NCBI RefSeq assembly: GCF_026410385.1
Contig: NZ_JAPMLT010000005.1
Location: forward strand, 124,001 to 188,000
Direction: 5' to 3'
Source of the DNA: Tumebacillus lacus
Lineage (GTDB): Bacteria; Bacillota; Bacilli; Tumebacillales; Tumebacillaceae
Length of the DNA stretch: 64,000 nucleotides
Below, in pieces: positions 49,108-62,895 of this stretch (the stretch's first letter is position 1; each line of letters starts with the position of its first letter). The notes under the pieces were generated by a model, which did not search any database, was not told the origin of the DNA, and saw nothing but the letters and a program-made list of their open reading frames with translations. The translations under genes and the position numbers were made by a program.

Positions 49108-49365
49108 TTAGTGGTTGTCCGGGTGTGCGACCAGGTTGACCATCACGCGAGCCATCGCGTGCTTGTCTTCGTCGCTTGCCACGTTCCACATTTGTTGCAA
49201 CAGACGCTCTTGCTCGTTTTTCGGGTCTACCTTTTCAGCCAGGTATTCGCCGACGCGATACGCGACGCTGGAGATCTTTTCGTTGGACATCCCCGTTTCC
49301 ACAGCTTGTTCGACGCGTTCGCCGAGGAACTCTTTCCATTGATCAAAGTTGCTCAGTACGGACAT
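49108..49365 (-). CDS. DUF3243 protein (YmfJ-like)
   Basis: An 85-residue soluble helical protein of the DUF3243 family. The start LSNFDQWKEFLGERVEQA and the core VAYRVGEYLAEKVDPKNEQERLL match B. subtilis YmfJ. Its function is unknown. ATG 49365 follows GAGGAGGGG. It converges on ytkL and is divergent from ytpI across a 285-base gap that contains an unexplained hairpin. Confidence 0.87.
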   Translation of the reverse strand: MSVLSNFDQWKEFLGERVEQAVETGMSNEKISSVAYRVGEYLAEKVDPKNEQERLLQQMWNVASDEDKHAMARVMVNLVAHPDNH

Positions 49366-49545
49366 GAGTACCCCTCCTCACGAAAATGTAGATGGTGGTG
49401 GTTCCGTCATTACTTTGCCACAGAGCGCCGCCTGCTATGCAAGAAACGGTCGGTTTCCGATTTATCATCAAGTCGTAAAGTTATTGTAATAAACTTGTAA
49501 TGAAGTTCGAGTATGATGATTTTACATCGACAAACCCCCTTTTCA

Positions 49546-49574
49546 GTGACCTGACAGACGGTCACCTTTTTTTT
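49546..49574 (+). terminator. orphan intrinsic terminator upstream of ytpI
   Basis: GTGACC (49546-49551) pairs with GGTCAC (49560-49565) and is followed by eight T. No rightward gene precedes it. A -10-like TATGAT lies at 49512-49517 without a clear -35, so the hairpin may end a very short RNA or attenuate ytpI-ytoI. The remainder of 49366-49650 shows no credible gene. Confidence 0.6.
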
Positions 49575-49650
49575 GCCTTTTTCTCGGACATACCGGGTTG
49601 CTTGTACGCATATGGTGTACAAGACAGCACGTTCGAGAAGGGGGATCACC

Positions 49651-49959
49651 TTGAAGCGTAAACAGACTCTGCGCTCTTTTGTCTACTTGACCATCGGTTT
49701 GGCGATGATGTTCTATGCCCTGCCGAACATGCCCGACGTCACGATGTCGCTGGCAGGAGCCTTTACGGTCAGTTGGCTGGCCTTTGCCTTGCTGATGATC
49801 AGTGCCAACCTGTACTACTTGATCGGCGTCGACCGGGAGCAGCGGGCCAGCCGGGAACGCACCGCTTGGCTGCGCAGTCGGATGCGCCAGTGGAACGGTC
49901 GCGGACAGCAAGCGAAAACAGGCTCGACTCAGGCAAACCGCCGTCGCTATATGAACTGA
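49651..49959 (+). CDS. ytpI: YtpI-like small membrane protein
   Basis: A 102-residue protein with two or three hydrophobic helices (about residues 7-25 and 32-55) and a basic Arg/Gln-rich tail. A TTG start at 49651 is chosen because AAGGGGG lies 6 bases upstream and the product, starting KRKQTLRSFVYL, matches YtpI in size. It sits directly before ytoI, the B. subtilis neighbour. The function is unknown. Confidence 0.75.
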   Translation: MKRKQTLRSFVYLTIGLAMMFYALPNMPDVTMSLAGAFTVSWLAFALLMISANLYYLIGVDREQRASRERTAWLRSRMRQWNGRGQQAKTGSTQANRRRYMN

Positions 49960-49990
49960 CACCACCAATTTTGGTGGTGTTTCGTTTTTT
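49959..49990 (+). terminator. terminator between ytpI and ytoI
   Basis: ACACCACCAA pairs with TTGGTGGTGT around a minimal loop, then TTCGTTTTTTT. Confidence 0.85.
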
Positions 49991-50004
49991 TGCGGAGTCT
50001 GTTA

Positions 50005-50010
50005 TATAAT
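50005..50010 (+). promoter_or_regulatory. candidate -10 element of ytoI
   Basis: A perfect TATAAT lies 42 bases before the ytoI start and just after the ytpI terminator. The matching -35 region is only T-rich. Confidence 0.4.
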
Positions 50011-50051
50011 AAAGGCAAAGAGTCAGACCAGACGGACGGAGGTTCCTTGAG

Positions 50052-51365
50052 ATGACGACCAAACACGAACAGATCCTGCAACACATCGAGGAACTTGAGA
50101 TCGGCAGCAAAATATCGGTCCGCCAGATCGCCAAAGCGATGGACGTCAGCGAAGGCACCGCCTACCGCGCCATCAAAGAGGCGGAACTGCGCGGCCTCGT
50201 CTCGACCATCGAGCGGGTCGGCACAGTCCGGATCGAGAAAAAGCAAAAGAAAAACATCGAACGGCTCACCTTTGCCGAAGTGGTCAACATCGTCGAAGGC
50301 ACGGTGCTCGGCGGAAGATCCGGCCTGCACAAGACGTTGAGCAAATTTGTCATCGGCGCGATGAAGGTCGACGCGATGATGCGCTACGTGGACAAAGACT
50401 CGCTCCTGATCGTCGGCAACCGCGAACAGATACATAAAATATCGCTCGAACACGGCGCGGCTGTGCTGATCACCGGCGGATTTGACACGACCGACGACGT
50501 GAAGGAACTGGCAGACCGCCTGGAGCTGCCTTTGATCTCGTCGGCGTACGACACGTTTACCATCGCCACGCTGATCAACCGGGCGATCTACGACCGATTG
50601 ATCAAAAAGGAGATCCTGCTCGTCGAGGACATTCTGTCGGTGACGGAACAGCCGGTCGTCCTGCACGCCGGAGATCAACTCAGCGACTGGTATCGCCTCG
50701 TCGAAGCGACCGGTCACACCCGATTCCCGGTCATCGACCCGAGCGGCAAAGTGATCGGCATCGTGACCTCCAAAGACACCGCCGCTCACGAGGCCGATCA
50801 GCTGATCGAGCGCGTGATGACCAAAAACCCGGTCACCGTCTCCACCCGCACCTCGGTCGCGTCGGCGGCGCACATGATGGTCTGGGAGGGATTCGAACTG
50901 CTGCCGGTCGTCGACCACAAAAAGTTGGTCGGCGTCATCTCGCGGCAAGACGTGATTCGCGCCTTGCAATACAATCAAAACCAACCGCAGCTCGGTCAGA
51001 CGATCCAAGACATCATCTTAAGCCAGTTCGCTGAACAGGATGCTCAAGAAGACAAAGGGGTCTGGCTCAAAGGCACCGTCACCCCCCAGATGACCAACCA
51101 ACTGGGCATGATGAGCCCTGGCGTCCTGATGACCCTGATCAACGAAGTCAGCGCCCTCGCCCTGCGTCGCTTGAAATACACCGACATGGTCGTGGAAAAC
51201 GTCACCGTCTATTTCCTGAAGCCGATCCAGATCGACAGCCAAGTCTCCGTGAAGGCCACCGTCATCGATGCCGGACGGAAATTTGGCAAGGTCGATGTCG
51301 AGATCTATTCGCAAGGAGACCTGATGGGCAAAGCGCTGTTTACGGCGCAGGTGTTGGAGCGGTAG
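50052..51365 (+). CDS. ytoI: YtoI, HTH-DRTGG-CBS-hotdog regulator-like protein
   Basis: A 437-residue multidomain protein. An N-terminal winged-helix-like segment (ISVRQIAKAMDVSEGTAYRAIKEAE, about 20-44) is followed by a DRTGG domain (about 70-185), a pair of CBS modules (about 190-315) that usually bind adenine nucleotides, and a C-terminal thioesterase-like hotdog domain (about 330-437). This order is diagnostic of YtoI. The physiological role is unknown; the architecture suggests a nucleotide-sensing regulator linked to acyl-CoA metabolism. In B. subtilis nrnA, ytrH and ytrI lie between this region and dnaE; they are absent here. Confidence 0.9.
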   Translation: MTTKHEQILQHIEELEIGSKISVRQIAKAMDVSEGTAYRAIKEAELRGLVSTIERVGTVRIEKKQKKNIERLTFAEVVNIVEGTVLGGRSGLHKTLSKFVIGAMKVDAMMRYVDKDSLLIVGNREQIHKISLEHGAAVLITGGFDTTDDVKELADRLELPLISSAYDTFTIATLINRAIYDRLIKKEILLVEDILSVTEQPVVLHAGDQLSDWYRLVEATGHTRFPVIDPSGKVIGIVTSKDTAAHEADQLIERVMTKNPVTVSTRTSVASAAHMMVWEGFELLPVVDHKKLVGVISRQDVIRALQYNQNQPQLGQTIQDIILSQFAEQDAQEDKGVWLKGTVTPQMTNQLGMMSPGVLMTLINEVSALALRRLKYTDMVVENVTVYFLKPIQIDSQVSVKATVIDAGRKFGKVDVEIYSQGDLMGKALFTAQVLER

Positions 51366-51367
51366 CA

Positions 51368-51393
51368 AAAGACCCCCGGAGCCGGGGGTCTTT
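51368..51393 (+). terminator. terminator between ytoI and dnaE
   Basis: AAAGACCCCCGG pairs with CCGGGGGTCTTT around a 2-base loop, directly after the ytoI stop. The T-run is only three bases. Confidence 0.75.
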
Positions 51394-51461
51394 GCGTTTG
51401 AACGGGAATTGTATACAATAAGAACAGAATGTTTGTTCGCTATTTGAAAGGAGGTCGGACG

Positions 51462-54905
<3,444 letters not shown>

Positions 54906-54990
54906 AGTTTTTAAACAAGATGTCCTGTCATTCGACTGTGCCCCTCCGAATAGAGTGGTAGTATCTTCTCTGCCAAGGGGGCAAACGTCC

Positions 54991-55452
54991 ATGTCCACTG
55001 ACATCATCAAGTTGCTTGAAAGCCGCGGCGTCACGGTGGAAGACATCGTCGACATTGTCTATACCTTGCAAAAGCCCTACCACCCCGGCCTCGACCGCGA
55101 ACCGTGCGTCGTCAGCGTCGAGCGCGTTCTCGCCAAACGCGAGGTGCAGTACGCGCTGTACACCGGGATCGCGCTCGATCAACTGGCGGAGCAAAAGCTA
55201 TTGCCGCAGCCGTTGCAGGCGATCCTCGAATGCGACGAGCCGCTCTACGGCGTCGACGAGATCCTCGCACTCTCGATCACCAACGTCTACGGCTCCATCG
55301 GGCTGACCTCGTTCGGCTATCTCGACAAAGAAAAGATCGGGATCATCGCCAAGCTCAACGACAAGCGCAACGGCGTCCACGTCTTTCTTGATGATCTGAT
55401 CGCCGGTGTGGCGGCCGCCGCATCTGCCCGCATCGCGCACAATAACGGATAA
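54991..55452 (+). CDS. phosphatidylglycerophosphatase A family protein (YutG-like)
   Basis: A 153-residue PgpA-domain protein, similar in length to the short Firmicute members such as B. subtilis YutG. Typical segments are YTLQKPYHPGLDREPCVVSVERVLAKREVQ (split here between YHPGL and SVERVL) and TSFGYLDKEKIGIIAKLND. PgpA converts phosphatidylglycerophosphate to phosphatidylglycerol; Firmicute short forms are assigned by homology and some lack confirmed activity. ATG 54991 follows CCAAGGGGG. It lies between dnaE and the malic enzyme, where B. subtilis has no such gene. Confidence 0.82.
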   Translation: MSTDIIKLLESRGVTVEDIVDIVYTLQKPYHPGLDREPCVVSVERVLAKREVQYALYTGIALDQLAEQKLLPQPLQAILECDEPLYGVDEILALSITNVYGSIGLTSFGYLDKEKIGIIAKLNDKRNGVHVFLDDLIAGVAAAASARIAHNNG

Positions 55453-55505
55453 GTACGTTTTTTGAAATTTAAATCTCTGTCATCTGGTAAAGGTGTCCGC
55501 CTTCG

Positions 55506-55514
55506 TGATATGAT
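55506..55514 (+). promoter_or_regulatory. extended -10 promoter of the malic enzyme gene
   Basis: TGATATGAT is an extended -10 element (TGN before TATGAT), 84 bases before the start codon. No clear -35 is present. Confidence 0.4.
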
Positions 55515-55597
55515 AAACTGAATCCGCGCGAGAGAATTTTTACATTTGTAAGGAATCGAACCAGCAGACGTTGTGAAGAGGTGAAGGAGTGGTATCT

Positions 55598-56824
55598 GTG
55601 TCGTTGCGAGAAGAAGCACTAGACTTGCATCGCAAGCATCAGGGAAAGCTCGAAGTCGTCTCAAAAGTTCCTGTGACGAACTCGCGTGACCTGAGCTTGG
55701 CGTACAGCCCGGGCGTGGCAGAACCTTGCAAAGAGATTCACCGCCAGCAGGAACGGGTGTATGAATACACGGCAAAAGGAAATCTGGTAGCGGTGGTCAG
55801 CGACGGCACAGCGGTGCTGGGCCTTGGCAACATCGGACCGCACGCAGCTCTCCCTGTCATGGAGGGGAAAGCGGTGCTGTTCAAAGCATTCGCGGGCGTC
55901 GATGCCGTTCCGGTGTGTCTGGACACGACCGACCCGGAGGAGATCATCCGCACAGTGAAGCTGCTCGAGCCGACGTTTGGCGGCATCAACTTGGAGGACA
56001 TCGCCGCTCCGGCCTGCTTCACCATCGAGGAGCGTTTGAAAAACGAATTGGATATCCCGGTGTTTCATGACGATCAGCACGGCACGGCCATCGTGACACT
56101 GGCAGGTCTCATCAACGCCCTGAAGGTGACCGACAAGCGGATGCAGGACATCCGCGTCGTCGCCAACGGGGCGGGGGCGGCCGGCATCGCGATCATCAAG
56201 CTGTTGCTCTCGATGGGCGTCAAGCACGTCGTGATGTGCGATACCAAAGGGGCGATCTATGAAGGTCGCGTCGACGGAATGAACCCGGTCAAGGACATGA
56301 TCGCGAAGAACACCAACCACGAGCGGCTGCAAGGCTCGCTCGCAGAGGTGATGGCAGGTGCTGACGTGTTTATCGGCGTCTCAGTCGGCGGCGCGGTGAC
56401 GCCGGAGATGGTGCGCTCGATGAACCGCGACCCGATCATCTTTGCGATGGCCAATCCCGACCCGGAGATTCTGCCGGAAGAGGCGATGCGGGCCGGAGCG
56501 AAGGTCGTCGGCACCGGACGCTCCGATTTTCCCAATCAGGTCAACAATGTGCTGGCCTTCCCGGGCATCTTCCGGGGGGCGCTGGACACGCGGGCGACCA
56601 CGATCAACGAAGAGATGAAGATCGCCGCGGCGCATGCGATCGCAGAGTTGATCGCGCCGGACGAGCTCTCGGCAGACTATGTGATCCCGAGCCCCTTCGA
56701 CCCGCGCGTCGCGCCCAACGTGGCGGCGGCCGTCGCCAGAAGCGCGATGGCGACCGGCGTGGCCCGGCTGAGCGTGGAGCCTGTCGAGGTCAAAGAAAAG
56801 ACGATTTCCATGACGCGTTCGTAA
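55598..56824 (+). CDS. NAD(P)-dependent malic enzyme (YtsJ type)
   Basis: A 408-residue short-form malic enzyme. The malic N-domain contains SLAYSPGVAEPC and GTAVLGLGNIGPHAALPVMEGKA-type sequence (split around GLGNIG and VMEGKA); the catalytic region has FHDDQHGTAIV; the dinucleotide-binding fold has ANGAGAAGIAI (about 185-195). The length and sequence fit B. subtilis YtsJ (about 410 residues). It decarboxylates malate to pyruvate, producing NADPH or NADH. The second GTG (55598) is chosen because AAGGAG ends 8 bases upstream; the first GTG at 55589 overlaps that site. In B. subtilis ytsJ also lies between dnaE and accD. Confidence 0.92.
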   Translation: MSLREEALDLHRKHQGKLEVVSKVPVTNSRDLSLAYSPGVAEPCKEIHRQQERVYEYTAKGNLVAVVSDGTAVLGLGNIGPHAALPVMEGKAVLFKAFAGVDAVPVCLDTTDPEEIIRTVKLLEPTFGGINLEDIAAPACFTIEERLKNELDIPVFHDDQHGTAIVTLAGLINALKVTDKRMQDIRVVANGAGAAGIAIIKLLLSMGVKHVVMCDTKGAIYEGRVDGMNPVKDMIAKNTNHERLQGSLAEVMAGADVFIGVSVGGAVTPEMVRSMNRDPIIFAMANPDPEILPEEAMRAGAKVVGTGRSDFPNQVNNVLAFPGIFRGALDTRATTINEEMKIAAAHAIAELIAPDELSADYVIPSPFDPRVAPNVAAAVARSAMATGVARLSVEPVEVKEKTISMTRS

Positions 56825-56927
56825 CGTGCACGTAAAGGCGACTTTCTTGCGGCTCCCCTCTGACGTGTGATATGATGAGTCCATCCAAAATTAGGCACGT
56901 TTACTGAGGGAAGGGAGTTCTCTTGTT

Positions 56928-57131
56928 ATGTGGACCGTGATCTACATAGCCCCCAACGCGAAGACGGCTGAACGCATCGAGGACAGGCTGGCCGGCGAGG
57001 GGTTCTTCGTGAAAGTCCGACAGACCAACATCGCCAAACAGCAATACGAGATTCTGGTTCCGGAGACCGAACTGGACGAGGTGCAGGAAGTGTTGAAAGA
57101 AATCCTCCACTCGTCGCACCGCTATCCATAA
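56928..57131 (+). CDS. small DUF2007-like protein upstream of accD
   Basis: A 67-residue protein that starts WTVIYIAPNAKTAERIEDRL and has a ferredoxin-like pattern (beta-alpha-beta-beta-alpha). The sequence resembles short proteins annotated as DUF2007 or putative signal-transducing protein. It has AAGGGAG about 11 bases before ATG and ends 13 bases before accD, so the two are probably co-transcribed. The function is unknown; position alone suggests a link to acetyl-CoA carboxylase. Confidence 0.7.
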   Translation: MWTVIYIAPNAKTAERIEDRLAGEGFFVKVRQTNIAKQQYEILVPETELDEVQEVLKEILHSSHRYP

Positions 57132-57144
57132 ATGAGGTGAAAGC

Positions 57145-58056
57145 GTGCTAAAGGACATCTTCCATAAAAAGAAGCGTTATGCTGAACTGACTTCAAAGGA
57201 CGTGGCGGAGCGTCTGGGACGTCGCCCGAAACAAGAGATGATCACAACCGAAAAAGCAGTCCAAGTCCCTGAAGGGCTGATGACGAAGTGCAAAGGGTGC
57301 GGGGAAAGCACATTCACCAAAGAATTGGAGAAAAACTCCAAGATCTGTCCGAAGTGCAGCTATCATTATCCCATTACCGCAGCTGAACGCATCGCGCTGA
57401 CGCTTGATGAAGGACTTTTCTTCGAATATGACGCGGGCATGACCACTGTCGACCCGCTTGGGTTTCCCGACTATACGTCCAAGATCGACCGCGAACAGAA
57501 GAAATCCGGCCTGCAAGAAGCCGTTCTGACCGGCGAAGGAACGATCGGCGGTTATCCGGTCGTGCTCGGCGTGATGGACTCTTCCTATTTCATGGGCTCG
57601 ATGGGCTCTGTCGTCGGTGAGAAGATCACTCGCGCCATCGAACACGCGATGGCGAAAAAATATCCGTTCGTGCTGTTCACCGCCTCTGGCGGTGCTCGGA
57701 TGCAAGAAGGGATCTTCTCGCTTATGCAGATGGCCAAAACCAGCGCGGCCTTGTCCAAGTTCTCCGAAGCGGGCGGCCTGTACATCGCGGTCAACACCTA
57801 CCCGACCACCGGCGGTGTCACCGCATCGTTTGCGATGCTCGGTGACATTAACATCGCCGAGCCGGGCGCGCTGATCGGCTTTGCCGGACGCCGGATCATC
57901 GAACAGACGATCCGCCAAAAGCTCCCGGACGACTTCCAAACGGCCGAATTCCTGCTGAAAAACGGCATGCTCGACCTGATCGTGCACCGCAAGGAAATGA
58001 AAGATACCTTGGCAAATCTCTTGGAACTGCATGGAGGTGGCGTCGGTGGCGAATGA
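57145..58056 (+). CDS. accD: acetyl-CoA carboxylase carboxyltransferase subunit beta
   Basis: A 303-residue AccD. The N-terminal zinc ribbon has two CxxC pairs (CKGC and CPKC, residues about 50-72). The crotonase-like core includes [10 protein letters not shown] and [17 protein letters not shown]. It pairs with AccA to move the carboxyl group from biotin to acetyl-CoA, the first step of fatty acid synthesis. A GTG start at 57145 follows GAGGTG. It overlaps accA by 11 bases, so the subunits are translationally coupled. Confidence 0.96.
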   Translation: MLKDIFHKKKRYAELTSKDVAERLGRRPKQEMITTEKAVQVPEGLMTKCKGCGESTFTKELEKNSKICPKCSYHYPITAAERIALTLDEGLFFEYDAGMTTVDPLGFPDYTSKIDREQKKSGLQEAVLTGEGTIGGYPVVLGVMDSSYFMGSMGSVVGEKITRAIEHAMAKKYPFVLFTASGGARMQEGIFSLMQMAKTSAALSKFSEAGGLYIAVNTYPTTGGVTASFAMLGDINIAEPGALIGFAGRRIIEQTIRQKLPDDFQTAEFLLKNGMLDLIVHRKEMKDTLANLLELHGGGVGGE

Positions 58057-59002
58057 ATTGATGTTTGAAAAACCGCTGCTGGAGCTGCAAAAGAAGATCC
58101 AGGAACTGCGCACGTTCTCGCAGCAGAGCGGTCTTGATTTCAGCGAAGAGATCGACAAACTGGAGAAGAAGGCGGAACTGCTCGCGAGCAACATCTACGA
58201 GGATCTCACCCCGTGGCAGCGCACGCAGTTGGCTCGTCACAGCGAGCGTCCGACCACTCTCGACTATATCGCAGGTATCTGCACCCACTTCGTCGAGCTG
58301 CACGGCGACCGCAACTTTGGTGACGACCTCGCCATCGTCGGCGGCATCGGCAAGATCGACGGGATTCCGGTGACGGTGATCGGCCACCAAAAAGGGCACG
58401 ACACCAAAGAAAACATCGCCCGCCGCTTCGGCATGCCGCAGCCGGAGGGCTACCGCAAGGCGTTGCGTCTGATGAAACAGGCTGAAAAGTTCAAGCGGCC
58501 GGTGATCTGCTTCATCGACACGCCGGGCGCCTACCCGGGCATCGCGTCTGAGGAGCGCGGCATCGGTGAGGCAATCGCCCGCAACTTGATCGAGATGGCA
58601 GGTCTGCGCACGCCGATCATCTGCGTGGTGACCGGCGAAGGCGGCTCCGGCGGCGCGCTGGCTCTCGGTGTCGGCGACCGCGTCTACATGCTGGAGAACT
58701 CGATCTACGGCGTTATCTCACCGGAGGGCGCAGCTGCGCTGCTCTGGAAGGACTCATCGCTTGGGCAGCGAGCAGCGGAGACGATGAAGATCACCGCCGG
58801 TCACATCCACAGCTTCGGCGTGGTTGACGGCGTGATCCCGGAACCGCAAGGCGGCGCACACAAAGACACGGCTGAGACCATCGCAGCGGTCAAAGAGACG
58901 ATCGTGGCCGCACTGCGCGAACTGATCGAGATCCCGTCCGACTTGCTCGTTGAGCAACGGTACAACAAGTATAAGCAAATGGGTCACTACGCGGAGCTCT
59001 AA
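58046..59002 (+). CDS. accA: acetyl-CoA carboxylase carboxyltransferase subunit alpha
   Basis: A 318-residue AccA. After a short lead the sequence [18 protein letters not shown] aligns with the start of Bacillus Acc[41 protein letters not shown] (split around KGHDT and [11 protein letters not shown]) and [17 protein letters not shown] are conserved. The GTG at 58046 is chosen as start because GGAGGTGG lies 5-6 bases upstream; ATG 58031 and ATG 58061 are alternatives. It forms the heterotetramer with AccD. Confidence 0.95.
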   Translation: MANELMFEKPLLELQKKIQELRTFSQQSGLDFSEEIDKLEKKAELLASNIYEDLTPWQRTQLARHSERPTTLDYIAGICTHFVELHGDRNFGDDLAIVGGIGKIDGIPVTVIGHQKGHDTKENIARRFGMPQPEGYRKALRLMKQAEKFKRPVICFIDTPGAYPGIASEERGIGEAIARNLIEMAGLRTPIICVVTGEGGSGGALALGVGDRVYMLENSIYGVISPEGAAALLWKDSSLGQRAAETMKITAGHIHSFGVVDGVIPEPQGGAHKDTAETIAAVKETIVAALRELIEIPSDLLVEQRYNKYKQMGHYAEL

Positions 59003-59030
59003 GGCGCAGGATGCATAGCGAACCATACAC

Positions 59031-60153
<1,123 letters not shown>

Positions 60154-60194
60154 TAACAAATAGACAAGCGAACAGATCCAAGGGGGGTACACGC

Positions 60195-61949
60195 ATGCGC
60201 AGAACAAAGATCGTCTGTACGATCGGGCCGGCCAGCGAATCGGTCGACATGTTGAAAACGTTGATTCAAAACGGACTCGATGTGGCACGCCTCAACTTCT
60301 CGCACGGTACATATGAAGAACACGAGCAACGCATCACAAACATCCGTCAAGCGGCCAAAGAAGTCGGCAAGGATGTTGCGATCATGCTCGATATCAAAGG
60401 ACCGAAGATCCGCACGGGCATGGTGCGCGACGGCGCGGTCGAATTGGAAAACAACGCTCCGATCATCCTGACCACCTCGCCGGTGGAACTGGGTGACGAG
60501 CACCGCATCTCGATCTCTTACGAAGGGCTGCCGGAAGACGTCAGCGCCGGCTCGATCCTGCGCATCGATGACGGCCTGATCGGGCTGGTCGTGGAGAAGG
60601 TCGAAGGACCGGACATCCACTGCCGCGTCACGAACGGCGGCACGCTGAAAAACCGCAAGGGCATCAACGCGCCCGGCGTCCGCCTGCGCATCGAGAGCGT
60701 CACCGAAAAAGACATCGCCGACATCCGCTTTGGCGTCCGGCAAGGGGTGGACATCATCGCTGCTTCCTTCGTCCGCAAAGCGTCTGACGTGCTGGATGTG
60801 CGTCGCATTTTGGAAGAGGAACACGCAGATCTCGACATCATCTCCAAGATCGAGACGCAAGAGGGCCTCGACATGATCGACGAGATCCTCGAAGTCACCG
60901 ACGGCCTGATGGTGGCTCGCGGCGATCTCGGCGTCGAGATCCCGACCGAAGAAGTACCGTTGGCACAAAAGATGTTGATCTCCAAGGCGAACCGCCTCGG
61001 CAAGCCGGTGATCACCGCTACCCAGATGCTTGACTCGATGGAGCGCAACCCTCGCCCGACCCGCGCTGAGGCGTCTGACGTCGCCAACGCGATCTTTGAC
61101 GGCACCGATGCGATCATGCTCTCCGGCGAGACGGCAGCGGGCAAATACCCGGCAGAGGCGGTCGCCACGATGGCGAGCATCGCCACCCGCGCAGAAGAGG
61201 CGATCTTCGGCAATCTCGTCCCGTCAAGACATGCGGCCGGCGACAATGAGCGCACCGTCACCGACGCGATGTCGCAAGCGGTTGCCACGGTCGCCAACGA
61301 ACTGGAGGCAAACGCCATCGTCACCGCCACGTCGAGCGGCCACACCGCCCGCATGGTGTCCAAGCATCGCCCGACCGCGCCGATTGTCGCCGTCACGCAT
61401 CGCGCCGATGTGGCACGCCGTCTCAAGCTCTCGTTCGGCGTTTACCCGGTCATCGTGAACAAGGCGAAATCGACAGACGAAGTGCTCGCCGTCTCCGTGG
61501 AAGGGGCACTCTCGTCCGGCATCGTCACGCACGGGGACTTGCTCGTGATCACCGCCGGCGTGCCGGTCGGCATCCCGGGCACCACCAACCTGATCAAGGT
61601 GCACACCATCGGGGAGATCCTTGTGCGCGGTCAAGGCATCGGACACCGCGCCGTATCCGGCCGCGTCCTCTCCTCCAACAAAACGGACGATCTGCTCAAG
61701 ATCGAAGAAGGGGACATCCTCGTCACCCACTCCACCGAAGCGGACTGCGTCCCGGCGATGGAAAAGGCGGCGGCGGTGATCACCGTCGAGGGCGGTCTCA
61801 CGTCTCACGCGGCAGTCGTCGGGCTGCACCTTGGCATCCCGGTGATCGTCGGTGCCGAACGGGCGACCGAAACGCTCAAAACGGGTATGACTGTCACCGT
61901 CGACCCGCGCGGCGGCCTGGTGTACGAGGGCGTCGCACACGTGCTGTAG
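60195..61949 (+). CDS. pyk: pyruvate kinase with C-terminal PEP-utilising domain
   Basis: A 584-residue pyruvate kinase of the Bacillus type. The catalytic barrel runs from RRTKIVCTIGPAS to about residue 470, including FSHGTYEEH, DIKGPKIRTG, ISKIETQEGL and ATQMLDSM. Residues about 480-584 form the extra domain related to the histidine domain of PEP synthase and PPDK, with GGLTSHAAVVG. It makes pyruvate and ATP from PEP and ADP. ATG 60195 is 7 bases after AAGGGGGG. It is the second gene of the pfkA operon. Confidence 0.97.
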   Translation: MRRTKIVCTIGPASESVDMLKTLIQNGLDVARLNFSHGTYEEHEQRITNIRQAAKEVGKDVAIMLDIKGPKIRTGMVRDGAVELENNAPIILTTSPVELGDEHRISISYEGLPEDVSAGSILRIDDGLIGLVVEKVEGPDIHCRVTNGGTLKNRKGINAPGVRLRIESVTEKDIADIRFGVRQGVDIIAASFVRKASDVLDVRRILEEEHADLDIISKIETQEGLDMIDEILEVTDGLMVARGDLGVEIPTEEVPLAQKMLISKANRLGKPVITATQMLDSMERNPRPTRAEASDVANAIFDGTDAIMLSGETAAGKYPAEAVATMASIATRAEEAIFGNLVPSRHAAGDNERTVTDAMSQAVATVANELEANAIVTATSSGHTARMVSKHRPTAPIVAVTHRADVARRLKLSFGVYPVIVNKAKSTDEVLAVSVEGALSSGIVTHGDLLVITAGVPVGIPGTTNLIKVHTIGEILVRGQGIGHRAVSGRVLSSNKTDDLLKIEEGDILVTHSTEADCVPAMEKAAAVITVEGGLTSHAAVVGLHLGIPVIVGAERATETLKTGMTVTVDPRGGLVYEGVAHVL

Positions 61950-61973
61950 TGTTTGACATTCTGCACAAACAAG

Positions 61974-62006
61974 ACCCTCCCGGCGCAACAGACGGGAGGG
62001 TTTTTT
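61974..62006 (+). terminator. terminator after pyk
   Basis: ACCCTCCCG pairs with CGGGAGGGT around a 10-base loop, followed by six T. Confidence 0.9.
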
Positions 62007-62016
62007 GATACGGGTC

Positions 62017-62025
62017 TGTTATAAT
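62017..62025 (+). promoter_or_regulatory. extended -10 promoter of the thioesterase-fxsA operon
   Basis: TGTTATAAT is an extended -10 with a perfect TATAAT hexamer, just past the pyk terminator and 35 bases before the GTG start. Confidence 0.6.
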
Positions 62026-62059
62026 ACATGAGAAAGCGGTATAGAGGAGGAATCTGCCT

Positions 62060-62485
62060 GTGACTGACACCTATACAACAGACATTCGCGTTCGTTATTC
62101 GGAGACCGATCAGATGGGCATCGTCTACCACGCCAACTATCTGGCCTGGTTTGAAGTCGGCCGCACCGAGTGGCTGCGGGAGTCCGGCTACACCTATCGG
62201 GCGCTCGAAGGGGAAGGGCTGATCATGCCGGTCACCGAAGTGGGTTGCAAGTATCACCAATCGGCACACTATGACGACCTGATCCGCGTGACCACCTGGA
62301 TTGAATCCTACAACAGAGTCAGGATGCGCTTTGGCTACGAAGTCCGTCGGGAGGACGGGACGTTGCTCGTCACCGGATTTACCGAGCACGTTTTTCTCAA
62401 TGAAAGCGGGCATGTGGTGCGCTTGCACAAAACGCATCCGGAGCTGTATGAAGAGATCGCCTCGAAGGCGAGGGATCGGGCATGA
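62060..62485 (+). CDS. acyl-CoA thioesterase, YbgC/4HBT hotdog family
   Basis: A 141-residue hotdog-fold protein. The motif YSETDQMGIVYHANYLAWFEVGRTEW (residues about 13-38) is the 4-hydroxybenzoyl-CoA thioesterase signature with the catalytic Asp. It probably hydrolyses short or medium acyl-CoA; the natural substrate is unknown. A GTG start at 62060 follows GAGGAGGAATC. It overlaps fxsA by 4 bases. Confidence 0.9.
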   Translation: MTDTYTTDIRVRYSETDQMGIVYHANYLAWFEVGRTEWLRESGYTYRALEGEGLIMPVTEVGCKYHQSAHYDDLIRVTTWIESYNRVRMRFGYEVRREDGTLLVTGFTEHVFLNESGHVVRLHKTHPELYEEIASKARDRA

Positions 62486-62874
62486 AGAGGATCCTGCTGA
62501 TCCTTTTCATCGTCATTCCGGCGCTGGAAGTGTTCACGCTGATCCAGGTCGGACAAGTGATCGGCGGCTGGCCGACCTTCTTCCTGATCGTCGGCATCAG
62601 TTTCCTCGGTGCCTACCTGGTGAAACAGCAGGGCATGCGCACGCTGGCTCAGGTGCGGCATGAGCTCGCCTCCGGGATGATCCCCGGCGAGTCGCTGCTC
62701 GACGGGGCTTGCATCCTCGTGGGCGGCACGCTCCTGCTGACGCCGGGGTTTCTCACCGACATGGCGGGCTTCGTCTTGCTCTTGCCTTTTGTGCGAACCC
62801 CTGTGAAAGCGATCTTGAAAGTCTGGTTGATGAAGCAGATGCAAAACGGCCGCTTCCTCTACTACCGCCGTTAG
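62482..62874 (+). CDS. fxsA: FxsA-family membrane protein
   Basis: A 130-residue protein with three or four hydrophobic helices, starting LLILFIVIPALEVFTLIQVG and containing GTLLLTPGFLTDMAGFVLLLP, the FxsA hallmark. E. coli FxsA affects exclusion of phage T7 by the F plasmid; the role in Gram-positives is unknown. It overlaps the thioesterase gene by 4 bases (ATGA). In B. subtilis an fxsA homologue also lies after pyk. Confidence 0.92.
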   Translation: MKRILLILFIVIPALEVFTLIQVGQVIGGWPTFFLIVGISFLGAYLVKQQGMRTLAQVRHELASGMIPGESLLDGACILVGGTLLLTPGFLTDMAGFVLLLPFVRTPVKAILKVWLMKQMQNGRFLYYRR

Positions 62875-62895
62875 GAAAAAGGAGATGGCTTTGTC

